From positions 20,833,124 through 20,897,123 of the forward strand of contig OX438741.1 in assembly GCA_949316235.1 (NCBI GenBank): a DNA stretch of 64,000 nt. Reading direction: 5' to 3'. The position numbers and the translations under genes were made by a program. This document shows, piece after piece, positions 1 to 11,800 of this stretch. This stretch comes from Oegoconia quadripuncta (taxonomy: Eukaryota; Arthropoda; Insecta; Lepidoptera; Autostichidae). The notes beneath the pieces are model-generated. The model was given only the letters and a program-made list of their open reading frames with translations, made no database searches and was not told where the DNA came from. Positions within the stretch are counted from its first letter, which is position 1. Every line of letters begins with the position of its first letter.

Positions 1-1201
1 AGTGTAGCAAGCAACCATAAACATAGGTCTGTCTCCTTACTTAGCAAATTGTTTAACAAAACATTTTTAGACTAGATCTTTATACTCTAAAAATGCATTT
101 GATAGAGCTCGTCAATACAAATATCTTTTATTACAATACAATTTTCGATTGTGCGCTGCTTTCGTCACGCCACTAGAGGATCCGAAATTTACGAAAATTC
201 TTATCAGATGATATCAAACGAAAGAAAAACAGGTATCAATGTATCAATCAATAAAAGAATAAAAATATTAAATATAAAAAAATTGTAAAAAGCAGTTTTA
301 AATATACCCATAAAAATCAAAATCTAAACAAATTAAATCGAAACAATTTAGGCTAGAAGTCGAGGAAGTTTACCCTAATATACCAATCACAAATTGATCA
401 CTGAACAGCAGATCCAGTTCCAAAACGTGTTACTTAAGAGGAACTACTCAATGGAGTTCATCATCAGCCCGTAAACATCCCACTGCAAGGAATAAATTCA
501 CATAAGTAAAAATTTAAAAATGGAGTTATTTCGTCTTGATTTTGATTTTTTATACATAATTAATTAACCCGACAAACTTTGGCAATTGCACGTACGTGAC
601 AATAAAATAATATATTCATTAAAAAAACTTACCTTATAAATTTAGTTTCCGAGTAAAAAAATTAAATGTAAGTGCAAATGAAAATACACATTAACAGACT
701 TACTTCATTTCGATTGTACCTTGTTTTATCAATGAGAAAAAACAGGCAACGTTCCATTGATATGGAAGAAGCCAAAGGGGATGGCGGGTGGCGGGGCACA
801 GGGCGCAACCAATCAAAGCAAGTTGCGGCGGCCGGCGTCTTCAAAGATACCGCAGCACATGTTTGTGTGTTCTGGCAAAGTACTTAGAACACACGGCCAG
901 TAAGGTCCAACTCACAAAATTTACATTTCTAAATTTAATTTTTTGAATTAAGTCTGTTAACTTCAATGATTTATTTTTTATTTTTTTCGTAATAGGTACA
1001 TCCTATACATACACTCTACAACGTTTGTTACAGGTTAATTTTGTTAGACCCTATATGAATAAAATATAGGATGAAAATATGAAAGGCAACTGAAGTACCT
1101 ATTTATAATTATTTATTTTTTCAGTTATGGTACACATATAGCCAAGGTAGCAGCGAGGAAGACTTAAAAAAAAACAAACTAATTAACAAACACCCACTCA
1201 C
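1..1201. other. left-edge non-coding DNA, no supported gene
   Basis: AT-rich sequence with scattered short ORFs. A GC-richer patch at about 757-890 gives overlapping ORFs on both strands, but neither has convincing protein character or a matched splice-site pair. If the minus-strand gene that starts at 1475 is real, this stretch is the beginning of its first intron, entered by the donor next to 1202. Confidence 0.5.
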
Positions 1202-1475
1202 CAGTCTCACTTTCTGAAAAGAAATCCGAGAAGGGAGTACCAGCTCTTTCGCTACCAACACTGTACTGTTGAATGTCGTAGGAATAGTTTAAGTTCCTAT
1301 TCACTAAGCAACTCGTATTCGCAGACAGAGACGGCAACTCTTGCCCCGAAGACCGGTAGGTGAACTTCTGCTGATTTATGTTCGGTAAACAATCGAATTT
1401 ACTGTTTTTCTCCCGGGCTGATAAATAATTTCTAGCAGACATAATCACAGAACAATACAGTTTACTGCTACGCAC
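1202..1475 (-). CDS. candidate first coding exon of an unidentified gene, divergent from GGPPS
   Basis: An open frame begins with ATG at 1475 (a second in-frame Met is 11 codons later) and runs 91 codons to a strong donor, GTGAGT, just below 1202. Past the donor the frame reads only a few more codons to a stop, as expected for intron sequence. The peptide is hydrophilic, Ser/Asn/Tyr-rich, ends near SDFFSESET and has no domain I recognise. It lies about 1.3 kb upstream of the GGPPS start on the opposite strand, so the two genes would be head to head. The remaining exons would be left of the window. It could also be a chance ORF; the donor consensus and mixed composition favour an exon. No function is proposed. 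Confidence 0.42.
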
Positions 1476-2784
1476 ATGCTTGCAGTACGTTCGAACAATT
1501 ACAATATTTTGTGTGGCGCACTTATTTACAGTTTAATTTCACGAAAACAATATTTGCAAATAAAAATCAATCGCGATAAATGAAAACGAACGAAATGTCA
1601 TTTTTGACAATTACTCAGCATTGCCAATTACAAAAATATCAAGAGGTATCAGATATGCGAAACGCGAAACGTTAAATGCAATATAAATATTGGCTTCTTC
1701 AAACACTTTTCGGCTGGGGGAATATTACGTCAGATGTTTCCTTCCAAAGACGTTGGAGCCATAGCTTTGTTTGAACATTTAATACACGTCTGATCCGATA
1801 GGTGGATCCGTTAGTCGTATCGGACGTCCGAGTCGGAAACAGCGACATTCCAGTTCCAAGAAGCAACGTATGCGTCAGCTAAAGGACGGAAACGTCATCT
1901 AGACCTACCATTTGGGGCATGGACCCAAACACACTTGCCAAACTAATAATGCAACTTAAATATGGGCTTCTTCAAACACTTTACGGCTGGGAATATTACG
2001 TCAGATGTTTTCTTTTAAAGGCGTTGGAGGCATAGTTAATTTTGTTTGAACATTTAATACACGTCTGATCCGATTAGTGGATCTGTTAGTCGGATCGGAC
2101 GTCCGAATCGGATACAGCGCCGAGGTGCGTACCATTTTATTATCGGTTTTTTCTTCTATCACGTCAACACGAGCAAATCATTATCATTTTTTTTTGCAAT
2201 AAGGGTTTTGTTCGTCTGAGAATAAGCAAGAATAATTCGTCGTCCATTTTTTCTTTCTGCTCCGGATAATAGCTCGAGAACGATTGAGTTCAGAAAAAGT
2301 CTGACGTAAGCATCGGAGGTGTATCGAGTGAATACGATCATAATAGTCTGGATCAGACAATCGGAAAGACTATCGGACGTATATTCCGGGCCAAAATCTT
2401 TTGACTTTCTACTGCAACAAAGTAAAATGTTATTTTTCTAAGTTAAGAAATAAAAGAATTGGATAAGAACATACATTGGAAACATAATAAAATAATTTAA
2501 ATATCCTGGAAAAGCTTTATATAGATATGTATCGTAGTTTTATTGTATATAATATTTATTCGTAATTTTTTGCGACATACCGCAATTTTGGACTGGTAAC
2601 ACCGTAATTTTGACACAGATGTGTAGAGTTGGATTGGAGATTACTGGTGGGTGGACTTGACCGCCTGATTTTGCCGCAATAAAATAAAGTGTTCTTGAAA
2701 AATCGATTATTCCAAAACTTTGAGGTTGTTCTAAAAATAATTCGCTACATTTCAATAACAGTCACTAAAATTGTAAACAGAAGA
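1476..2784. promoter_or_regulatory. intergenic region between divergent starts, with a duplicated block
   Basis: About 1.3 kb separates the candidate minus-strand start at 1475 from the GGPPS start at 2785, so promoters for both probably lie here. The main structure is a direct duplication (1679-1845 and 1950-2121). I see no convincing TATA box placed for either gene. Confidence 0.4.
1679..2121. repeat. direct duplication, two ~170-bp units
   Basis: Units at about 1679-1845 and 1950-2121 share long near-identical stretches: GGCTTCTTCAAACACTTT, the segment around TATTACGTCAGATGTTT, and CATTTAATACACGTCTGATC followed by a self-complementary block built on GATCCG and CGGAC. They differ by scattered substitutions and small indels. 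The spacing is about 270 bp, with unique sequence between. This may be a duplicated promoter segment or two copies of a short mobile element. Confidence 0.75.
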
Positions 2785-2829
2785 ATGGCACAACTCCACC
2801 CTAAAAGCGGTGATAATCATCAAGATGAG
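2785..2829 (+). CDS. GGPS1: GGPPS coding exon 1 (15 codons)
   Basis: ATG at 2785 in good context (AAGAATGG), 15 codons ending in Asp-Glu at donor GTAACT, phase 0, which joins in frame to exon 2. The open frame extends upstream but has no earlier ATG. N-terminal GGPPS sequence is poorly conserved, so this exon rests on splice phase and position and is the least certain of the eight. Confidence 0.68.
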
Positions 2830-5800
2830 GTAACTTTATGTTTTTTCCACGTGAATATTTTAGGCGGTTTTAATTTCTTTGTTAGAGACTATATTTTTTG
2901 TTGTTCGTCTATTTAAATCTGTGTACTCTATCTTAATTTATTGTCGGCCCTAACCAGCGTATATATATTTATATATATATAATTTAATGGTATAAGACTA
3001 ACGTAGATAATGTCTTTGTCTAAGGACTAAAGTTATTTAAAATACCCACTGCTTTTGAACACAAAAAAATGACGCAATACGCCGCATGCAGCAGCATTGC
3101 ATTATGTGTGACCTCAATCTAATTAGAAATTCTATGGATATGTTTAGTGCCATATCTCCTACAGATGACCCAGTATACTCAGTAAATATCAATAATTTTA
3201 TAGTTTTCTGTACTTAGATAATGTGCGCAAACAGTAAATTCACAGGGTTTGTGCTCCTTCATCAACACAGTTATTCACTATAGCCCTCTAATCAGTCTAA
3301 CCCAAGTCACATTATCCATTCGATAGTTGTGTTCATGTTATGCAGGTGTATGGTCGGTCACAGTGTAGCCTTCGGGGTCGGTTATACATCAAGCTGCACT
3401 TACATATATGTACAAATATAAGTTATACCCCTTTACATAAAGGGTCCTGTATGCACAAGCATACAGGGACACAAGTCTAATAAAAATCCCTACCTACCTA
3501 TTGGTGCCAATTCTGTAGACATGGTTGAAATATAATTGAAACAGTCTGTTCAGCCAAGTTATGTTTGATGCTACTAGTGTGTTTTTATTTAAATCCTTTG
3601 CTGGGTCTATGAAAGAGATAACCCTGCTGTTTCTGTATAAATTATTGAGACCATCTTTCTGGATATGTGCTGTGGTAGAACGGTAATCATAGGGCAGCAG
3701 CTGGAACACAGAAACCAGAGAATGGAAAGTCAATTTTCTAAATAGTCATGACTAGTGGAAACTGAAACTCTGGATCTTTCCTTAAATCAATAAGAAACAA
3801 ACAATTAAATAATGTGATTATCGTTTTGCCACCAATGTCTATCATCTCTTTTATAATAATCTTTATGACTACGAAAATCTCACCAAGACTAGGGATCCAT
3901 AACCAACCAGTAATAAATAAATATACATATAAATATCTTTGCACATACACACAGCGCCATCTAGTTCCACACTAAGCAACTAGCCTCGTATTATGGATAC
4001 CAGATGGTTGATAAACTACACAAATACATTTTTTTTTGTAAATAAATACATAAATAAGTGAAAAACATCCATAACTCGGGAAACACATGTCTGTATTCAT
4101 CATACAAACATATGCCCCTAGCGGGATTCGAACCTGCGACCTTTTGGTATAGCGGTCAGAATTTTTAACCACTACATCAAAGAGGTTGTCATCAGCTAGG
4201 TATATCTTGATCTCTAAGTTATAAATGAAAATTGTTCAAAATAATTCTACATTGTAGTATTTTGTGATATCCGCTATCCCGATTTCATTAAAATTTTTGA
4301 CATGCATAGTTAAGAAGTTATGGGAAGGGGCAGTGACACACTTTTTGATACTTCGAAGACAAATTATTCGACATTGTCGATTGCGTTTAAGAAACAATAA
4401 TTTTCAACAATAGCACATTTGATGAGAGCCCTAAAATATTTTTTTTTACAGAAAATTATGTTGCCATACACTTATATCCTTCAAGTACCAGGCAAGCAGA
4501 TCCGCACAAAGCTGACCTCGGCTTTTAACTACTGGCTCAAAATCTCTGATGAGAAGCTCCGGGCTGTTGGTGAGATAGTACAGATGCTTCACAACTCTAG
4601 CCTGTTGTAAGTTTCAAGTAATTATTTTAGCTAGCAATTATTATTGTTTTTTGTAATCATCAGCCTTAGGATGTTGACTGTTGAACATAAGTAACACCAA
4701 CCAGACCAAATGGTTTGATTCAAACATATCCATTTGGGTCTGAGTCCAATCTACTTAATTGTGAATGGCATCGGTTTGAGAAGTTCATTAAACCTTTCAT
4801 ATTTACAATACAGTTTCAACACCACAAAAGAATGAATTATGAAGTTCCACGCCATTAAAATGCAAATATCCCACGGTCGACACATCTGGAGTGCGATGAT
4901 GTGCCAAAATAATTAATTTTTCTGTTTAATTATTATAAAATATATGCTTCTATTTGTTTAATTACCTTCTGTATTTTAGTAAAAGAAAGTGAAGTGTGCA
5001 TGGGACGAATATTTTGATGAGAGGTCTAAAGATAAGGGAATCTGGTACCGATCAATTCAGAGCCACCCCCCTCATACACCCTGGTTTGCCGATCATGATT
5101 GCATTGTGAATAGAAATTATATTGTTTTAGCTCATAGGCTTAGGTGTGGACACATGCCACTAAACAAGTTTGGCTATCTCATGAAAAAGACCAGCTCTCC
5201 TAACTGTGAGGTGTGTGGTATTGTAGAGGATGTGCACCATATATTGGTGGAATGTGTCCGGAACGAACTCCAACGAAAGACACTGATGATGGAACAGAGG
5301 CTAAATAGACTAGATGGGGGAATATTCCATAAGACCCTAGCTCATCAAAAATCTAATGCTGCCTATTTGGAGTGGAATGGAGTCTATTTTCCCTTGTGAA
5401 GTCATCGGTGTCTCGCTAGAATTAGATTTAAATAGATTAAGTCAGTAAGAGGTACGATGGGACTGGTGTACACCCATTGTATAAAAGTCCCTAAATCAAA
5501 ATTAGAAAAAAAAAAACCTTCTGTATGACTGCGATGCCATGGCTGTGAGGCGTTTGCGTCCCGAACCTGGTGACTGCATGCTCTTTCCACTAACCTGTAT
5601 CATAAGACTTATGAAGTCTATAAGTAGGCAGTAGAAGAGACGACAGCAGGTGAAGTGCAAACAGATACCAATTGGGTCGAATGTATTGTGCAATGTATTG
5701 TGAATGTAAACATAAGAAAGTGGAAAATTAAATAATTTTCAACGGAAAGCATCAAATAACAAAAAGCCCCCTTCTTGTGAAGGCCAGCGGTGTGTGTTGA

Positions 5801-8800
5801 GTACACTGCGTGGCCCAACTTTGCCGGTTTTTCAGTAAATGATTGATTCCATAAACATATTACCCATGTATTGAATGACTCACTATCTTTATCTGAATCT
5901 GAGACGTAAAACAATTCAATACTGACTCATGCAGTAAACCAACATGCTCAATTGATTCTAAAAGCATCAAACACGTAGGAAAACCATGACGTCATCGTCC
6001 ATAGTTCTAAAACTCCATATGTATAATTTATGAGGACATGATATTCTGCTTGTTATACTGAGAATGGCATACGGTTTTGTTAACCAAATTTATTTCTTAA
6101 GAAAATTTAAATATCTAGCTCAAACCAACCACTCCCAATATATAAATTGTTCGCTTATATTCGCAGATTTTAACGAGATAAAGTCATATAACCACACCCA
6201 GTATCTGGTATCAAACTGTTCTAACTATGCAGGCCGTGCAGTCTGGTGATCAAACTTTTCTAGATATTTGTATAAAATTAACCGGTTTAGTTGGTGGTAG
6301 GGCATTTTAAATGTCCGCCTGGCTAGCTACCACCATCTTATCTAAAACTGCCGCCAAGCGGCAACGTTAATAGCATTGTTGTGTTCCGGTTGTCAGAGAT
6401 AAGATAGCCAGTCCCCCAAATGTGTTGGGGTTTCCGGGTTAGTAGGTACGCTTCCACCTTCGACCCCATCTTCACTTAACATCAGGTGTGATTGAAGTCA
6501 AGTACCAATCCGTTGAGCATAAAAAAAAAACAAAAAAAAATAAGAATTGTACAGCCCTTCTTACACTATCCTATTTGTAGGAAATCTAATTAGGAAATAG
6601 GAAGATGTAATCGAAGTTAGAACAGTTAGATTCCGATTTAGTGAATTGGAAGGTCCCGACTGCACAAGGGGACCAATCGCGCTATTTCACAACGGTTTGA
6701 CCGTTCGAACGGAACGTTTTTGGTTGTGGTTTACCGTTAGTTTAGCTGAAGTAAAAAATTGTATCGCGCTATTTATTGTATCGTATTTATTATATCGTTG
6801 ACGCTAACAATGTAAAACCAAACCCTAAATGTTTAGAGCTAACCACGAGTGTAAAAAAAACTAGTTTCCGTTCAAATGATTAGCGCGATACGAAATGCGC
6901 TTAAAATTATACCAAGTTAACTTTTCGTCATATTGCCAACAATGGCCAATCAGTTTTATTATTGACCATTAAAATGGGAAGCCACTAAAATGTCAATAGT
7001 GCCACCGAACAAGCCCCATAAATAGTTCCTCAAAAACAATGAAGTTATTTAGATATCTTTCTGAGGAGAGGCAAACCAGACGACTTTTGTCGGCCGCAGT
7101 TTTTTTGTCCGCCGTGTGTTATTGCGTATAATAAATACATTTCATCCTCCCGGATGCGTCGGATCGATGCAGAGAGCGTCGGTGGCTCAGCGGTTAGGGA
7201 GGTCCGGAATCGATTCCCATGCAGTCCATTTACCAATGACTTTATCCGACTGTTCTTAAACGGTGAAGGACACATCGTGAGGAAACCTGCATGCCTGAGA
7301 AATAAAAATCCAAGGGCATGTGAAGTCCCCAACCCGCAATGGGCCAGCGTGGTGGCCTATGGCCCATACTCCCTCATTATACAAGGGAAGGCCTATATCC
7401 CTGCAATGGGATTTTTACGGACTGATGATGATGATCCGTACATAAAACACAATCGGGTCCATCATTTGTAGTTTCCATCACAAGTGTATTCATGACCTCT
7501 AATATTGTAACGTTGAGATAATATTTCCGTTTCCACCTTTTCTTATTTATACATTTGACCATATATCATTAGCGGCATCTAATTTCTAATCTATATTTCG
7601 GCAAATCTTTGATTTCGACAATCTTGAGTCCTTGACTCTCTTTTCCCCGTGGCATGACAGGCGCGATAAACGTTTATGTCTGAACCCAGAACAAGTCTGA
7701 AGGCTATTATTGATGTCGTATGGCATATTGTTGTGGGGAAACGCTGCTGACATACATATCATTTTTGTCCTGCGAAGCGTGCTATTCGTGCCATTTATAA
7801 ATTAGGACCTAGAGTGTCTCTTAGAGATAAGTGTAAGGAAATTAATATCTTAACAATGACTTCTCAATACATTTATGAGAATTTGTTATATGCAAAAAAA
7901 ATATAACCTTATTCGCTAAAAATAGTGATAGGCACTGTTAATACAAGGAACCAGTTATCTGTTTATGTTAGCCGACTTCACAAAGTTAGTAAATCCTTCA
8001 AAAGGCATTGTATACGCTTTTATAATACGGTTCCAGTAGACATTAAAAATTTGCCTTTAAATAAATTTAAAGCAATCATAAAACAGAAATAATTAGCTAA
8101 AGGCTGTTATAAAATCACTGACTATTTGAAGGATAAGCAACCATGGACATAGCTGTCTCATTATTCATATAATTATCAAATCACAAATTGTAACCCATAA
8201 TCTGTTTAAAAGAGCAACCCTAGAGTTTCTCGCTAGTTCTTCTCTGGGGAGTCAGCTTTGTGAATGAGCAGTAAATTTAAATGTAATATTAATAGTGACG
8301 TTTTCAAGTGATAAAATATTTTGATTTGATATTCAGCAGTGGAAGTCCTGTCGCTGATATGGTGATTAATATTTAGGTTTTATTGATAGTGAAACATTTC
8401 GTACAGGATCGACGATATCCAAGACAATTCGATCCTTCGGCGCGGCATCCCGGTGGCCCACTCTATCTACGGCGTTGCCAGCACGATCAACGCAGCTAAC
8501 TACGTCATGATCCTCGCTCTCGACAAGACTCTAGAGCTGTGCCATCCGATGGTGAGTTGTATTTGTGTATGATCGGCGACTTGTAGAAGACGCTGCTAAA
8601 TTTACAATGATAAGTATAATAAACTATCTTTCAATTTTGCGACGTCCCCCAATAAAGATTTTTTGATTTATTTTCACAAAAACCGAATTGCCTTCTAAAA
8701 ACACATGGACCGACTTGAGTCTGTGGAAAGCAGGATGTTGTACATTAATTAATTTTATAAAACAAAGTATATCACCTGAACACACTCCGGGCAATTTTGT

Positions 8801-11800
8801 TATCTGGTATCACTCTAAACTAATCAAGTCGATTTTTTTAGTTAAAAGGCAATCCGCGCCTTTTGTTCTGGTCCGTAGCGGCATTTGACGAACAAAACTG
8901 CTACGGACCCACCACGTCTTGCTCCAAGATTTATTTTAAACTTTAATTTATATAATTTTTTTTAGTAGTGTGGCATGATTGCATAAACTCAAAATTTCGG
9001 AAGTGAAAGCTTCTACATTTTTTATTCACTTCAAACTTTTTTTTTTTACGGACACATACATCAATCATCTAGTCCCAAACTAAGCAAAGCTATGGATACT
9101 AGACAACGGATAAACATACATAAATATCTGGAATAAATGTTCGTATTCATCACACAAACATTTACCCCTCGCGAGATTCGAACTCGCAACCGTTGATTTC
9201 GCTGATAGGGTCAATATCCACTACACCAATCGGTCGTCTTTGGCCCTGACCCGTTCCATCTAGGTCTCTAGATAATCCGAATAGGCATGCGATGTTCACA
9301 GGCGACAACCGTGTACAAGGAGCAGCTACTCGAGCTGCACCGCGGGCAGGGTATGGAGATCTACTGGCGGGACAACTTCCACTGTCCCTCCGAGGAAGAG
9401 TACAAGCAAATGACCATTAAGAGTGAGGCTCCTTTCACTGACCCGGGGACCAATCGCGCTATTTTACAACGATTTGTCCGTTCGAACGGAACGTTTTTGG
9501 TTTTGCTTTAGTTTAACTGAAGTGAGAGTCGCTACCAAAGTACCAAGCCCAAAATGTTTAGAGCTAACCACGAGTATTAAAAAAAACTAGTTTAATTTCC
9601 GTTCAAGTGAAGTATGAAATGCGCTTAGCTTTGGTATTACCGTTCAAACTTAGCGCGATCGGCCCCCTGTTCCATCCTAAATGCTGAGACTAATTCGGCA
9701 TACATTGCTGGGAGGCTTGGTTCTGTTAATTCAAATATCCTTACATCAATCAGCAATGTGTGCCGAATTAGTCTTTGCATTTAGGATGGAACTAGGAGGG
9801 CCCCCTGCCCCCATCCCCCCTTACAAGTGACAAACGGTTCTATAACCGCATGCGCTAACGTTTCGACACTCACAACTGATTGGCTGTCAACTGTTGGCGA
9901 TTTATAGACAGCCAACTACGAGAAATAAATCAATGGCGGTTGTCGTTTGTCACTTGTATGTACATATTGTAAACAAGTCTTAGGAACCTTTGGATCCCAA
10001 AGTTCATCTACATCTCATTATTGGCGTATCGACTTGAAATTTTGTAACATATAATATGCAATTTGCAAGTCTGATTACGACGGAATAATATGGTAACTTC
10101 AAGCTGATCTGATGATGGAGCATTGTGGTGGGTACCGGAAACCCTTCCGAGTTTAAGCATTTTGATTAATTGTGGTGAGTCTAGTACATTGTGGGAGTTT
10201 TTTAGTTAATCCCAAATGGGTTGTTGAGAGATATCACAAACAAGCGTTTTTTTTTTATCAACGGGTTTGTACTTTACCTCAATCACACCTGATGTTAAGT
10301 GAAGATGAGGCCGAAGGTAGAAGCGTATTGACCCGGAAACGCCAACACATTTGGGGGACTGGCTATCTTATCTTTGACATTTCTTTGGGTTTGGGTGTTC
10401 TAAACATTGAACGAAATATACAGAAATGCGCACGAAGGAGTGAGCCCATCGCCGTTGAAACGTGCAAGTCTTGATGTTTTTTTGTGTAATGTGTCTTAGT
10501 CATTTTTTTAATGATGGGTTGTTTCAATTTTTTTTACGTGCCGGAAATCACTCTGAAATTTGAAATTATAATGGTTATTATATAATTTTATAAAAAGGCA
10601 AATTAATTCCATAAGGCGATGTTAGAGTGTAGCAAGTAATTTTTCTGGTGATTTAGTTTATTTGTTGACAATTCCAGAGACAGGCGGTCTGTTCATGCTG
10701 GCGATCCGTCTGATGCAGCTGTTCAGCGACAACAAGTCCGACTTCAGCAAGCTCTCTGCCATCCTGGGACTCTACTTCCAGATCCGTGACGACTACTGTA
10801 ACCTCTGCTTGCAGGAGGTTAGTTGTTAATTCCGGTGAATAACTTGAGCATGGTGGAGCATCATGAAGTTGGAACGAAGCAAAATGCAATATTTCGGTTG
10901 TCTAAACTCTTGATGCTAACTTCACACAGCTCATATTATGTGCCTGGATATTTATGATGACGATGAGGCGGTCTCCATCTTTTTTAATTCGCACAAGGGT
11001 TTTCGCAGATAGACAGACTAAAAGTCTGCCATGTGCGCAGGGCCTACATAAGTATAATCCGATTATTGTATCCAAACTTTTTTCTGTTTCAAAAATTTAT
11101 CAACATTTTATTGCGCAGCGCTGCCTAAGGCAGCACTGGCAGTGTTGCCACACTACGTGGGGACTAAGAGTGCAATTAATGGATACACCAGGGAGCCAAT
11201 GTTGTTATTTTACAATTGTTTTACCATACGAACGGAACGTTTTTGGTTTAGCCTATGGTGTTGTTTTTCTGAATGATTCAATCGTTGACGTTACCAAAGT
11301 ATAATCAAACGCAAAACGTTTAGAGCTTATCACAAGTATTAAAAAATACAAGGCTAATTAATTTCCGTTCAAATGATTAGAGCGATACGAAATGTGTTTT
11401 AAGTTAAATGTAAAGTTTTTGGTTACGGTTTAGTTATAATAGTGTAGAATAGTGGACTGTATTTTTTACTTAACTTTAGGTCTGGTGCTTGCGTAGTACT
11501 AGTAAAACCACAATTATTTTTATTCGACGTATATTTGCACTGAAAGGTACAGAGAGCAGAGAGAGAGATATTGCCACACTACAAAAATAAGGTAACTAAA
11601 TTAGTGTTGCCATCGCAACATGCTGCCGCCTCTCAAAATAAGGCTAATAATACATAAGAAGCTTAAAAATTAGTTATAATTGTCATCTATAGGTAATACA
11701 CAGATTTTGTTTATCGCACGAATGTGAGTTTTATTGTTTGAAGTTTTAACTTCCACTGCCCTCACTTTCCCATCTTGCCCTGGGAATAGTTTAACAATTC

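Larger units (their letters stand above)
4607..8406 (+). other. GGPPS intron 2, repeat-filled
   Basis: Holds in order a truncated LINE (4975-5516), a truncated S1 SINE (about 6258-6540), a TIR-element copy (about 6668-6910), an unclassified repeat (about 6985-7150), an S2 SINE (about 7165-7440) and a CR1-like LINE remnant (about 7690-8345). Bases 5527-6250 show nothing recognisable. Confidence 0.65.

Noticed and set aside
5402..5914. Minus-strand frames of 62-98 codons downstream of the LINE
   Set aside because: No splice context or motif; part of one lies in the LINE tail, the rest in AT-rich intron.
7154..7471. 105-codon plus-strand frame
   Set aside because: Lies within the S2 SINE and its flanks.
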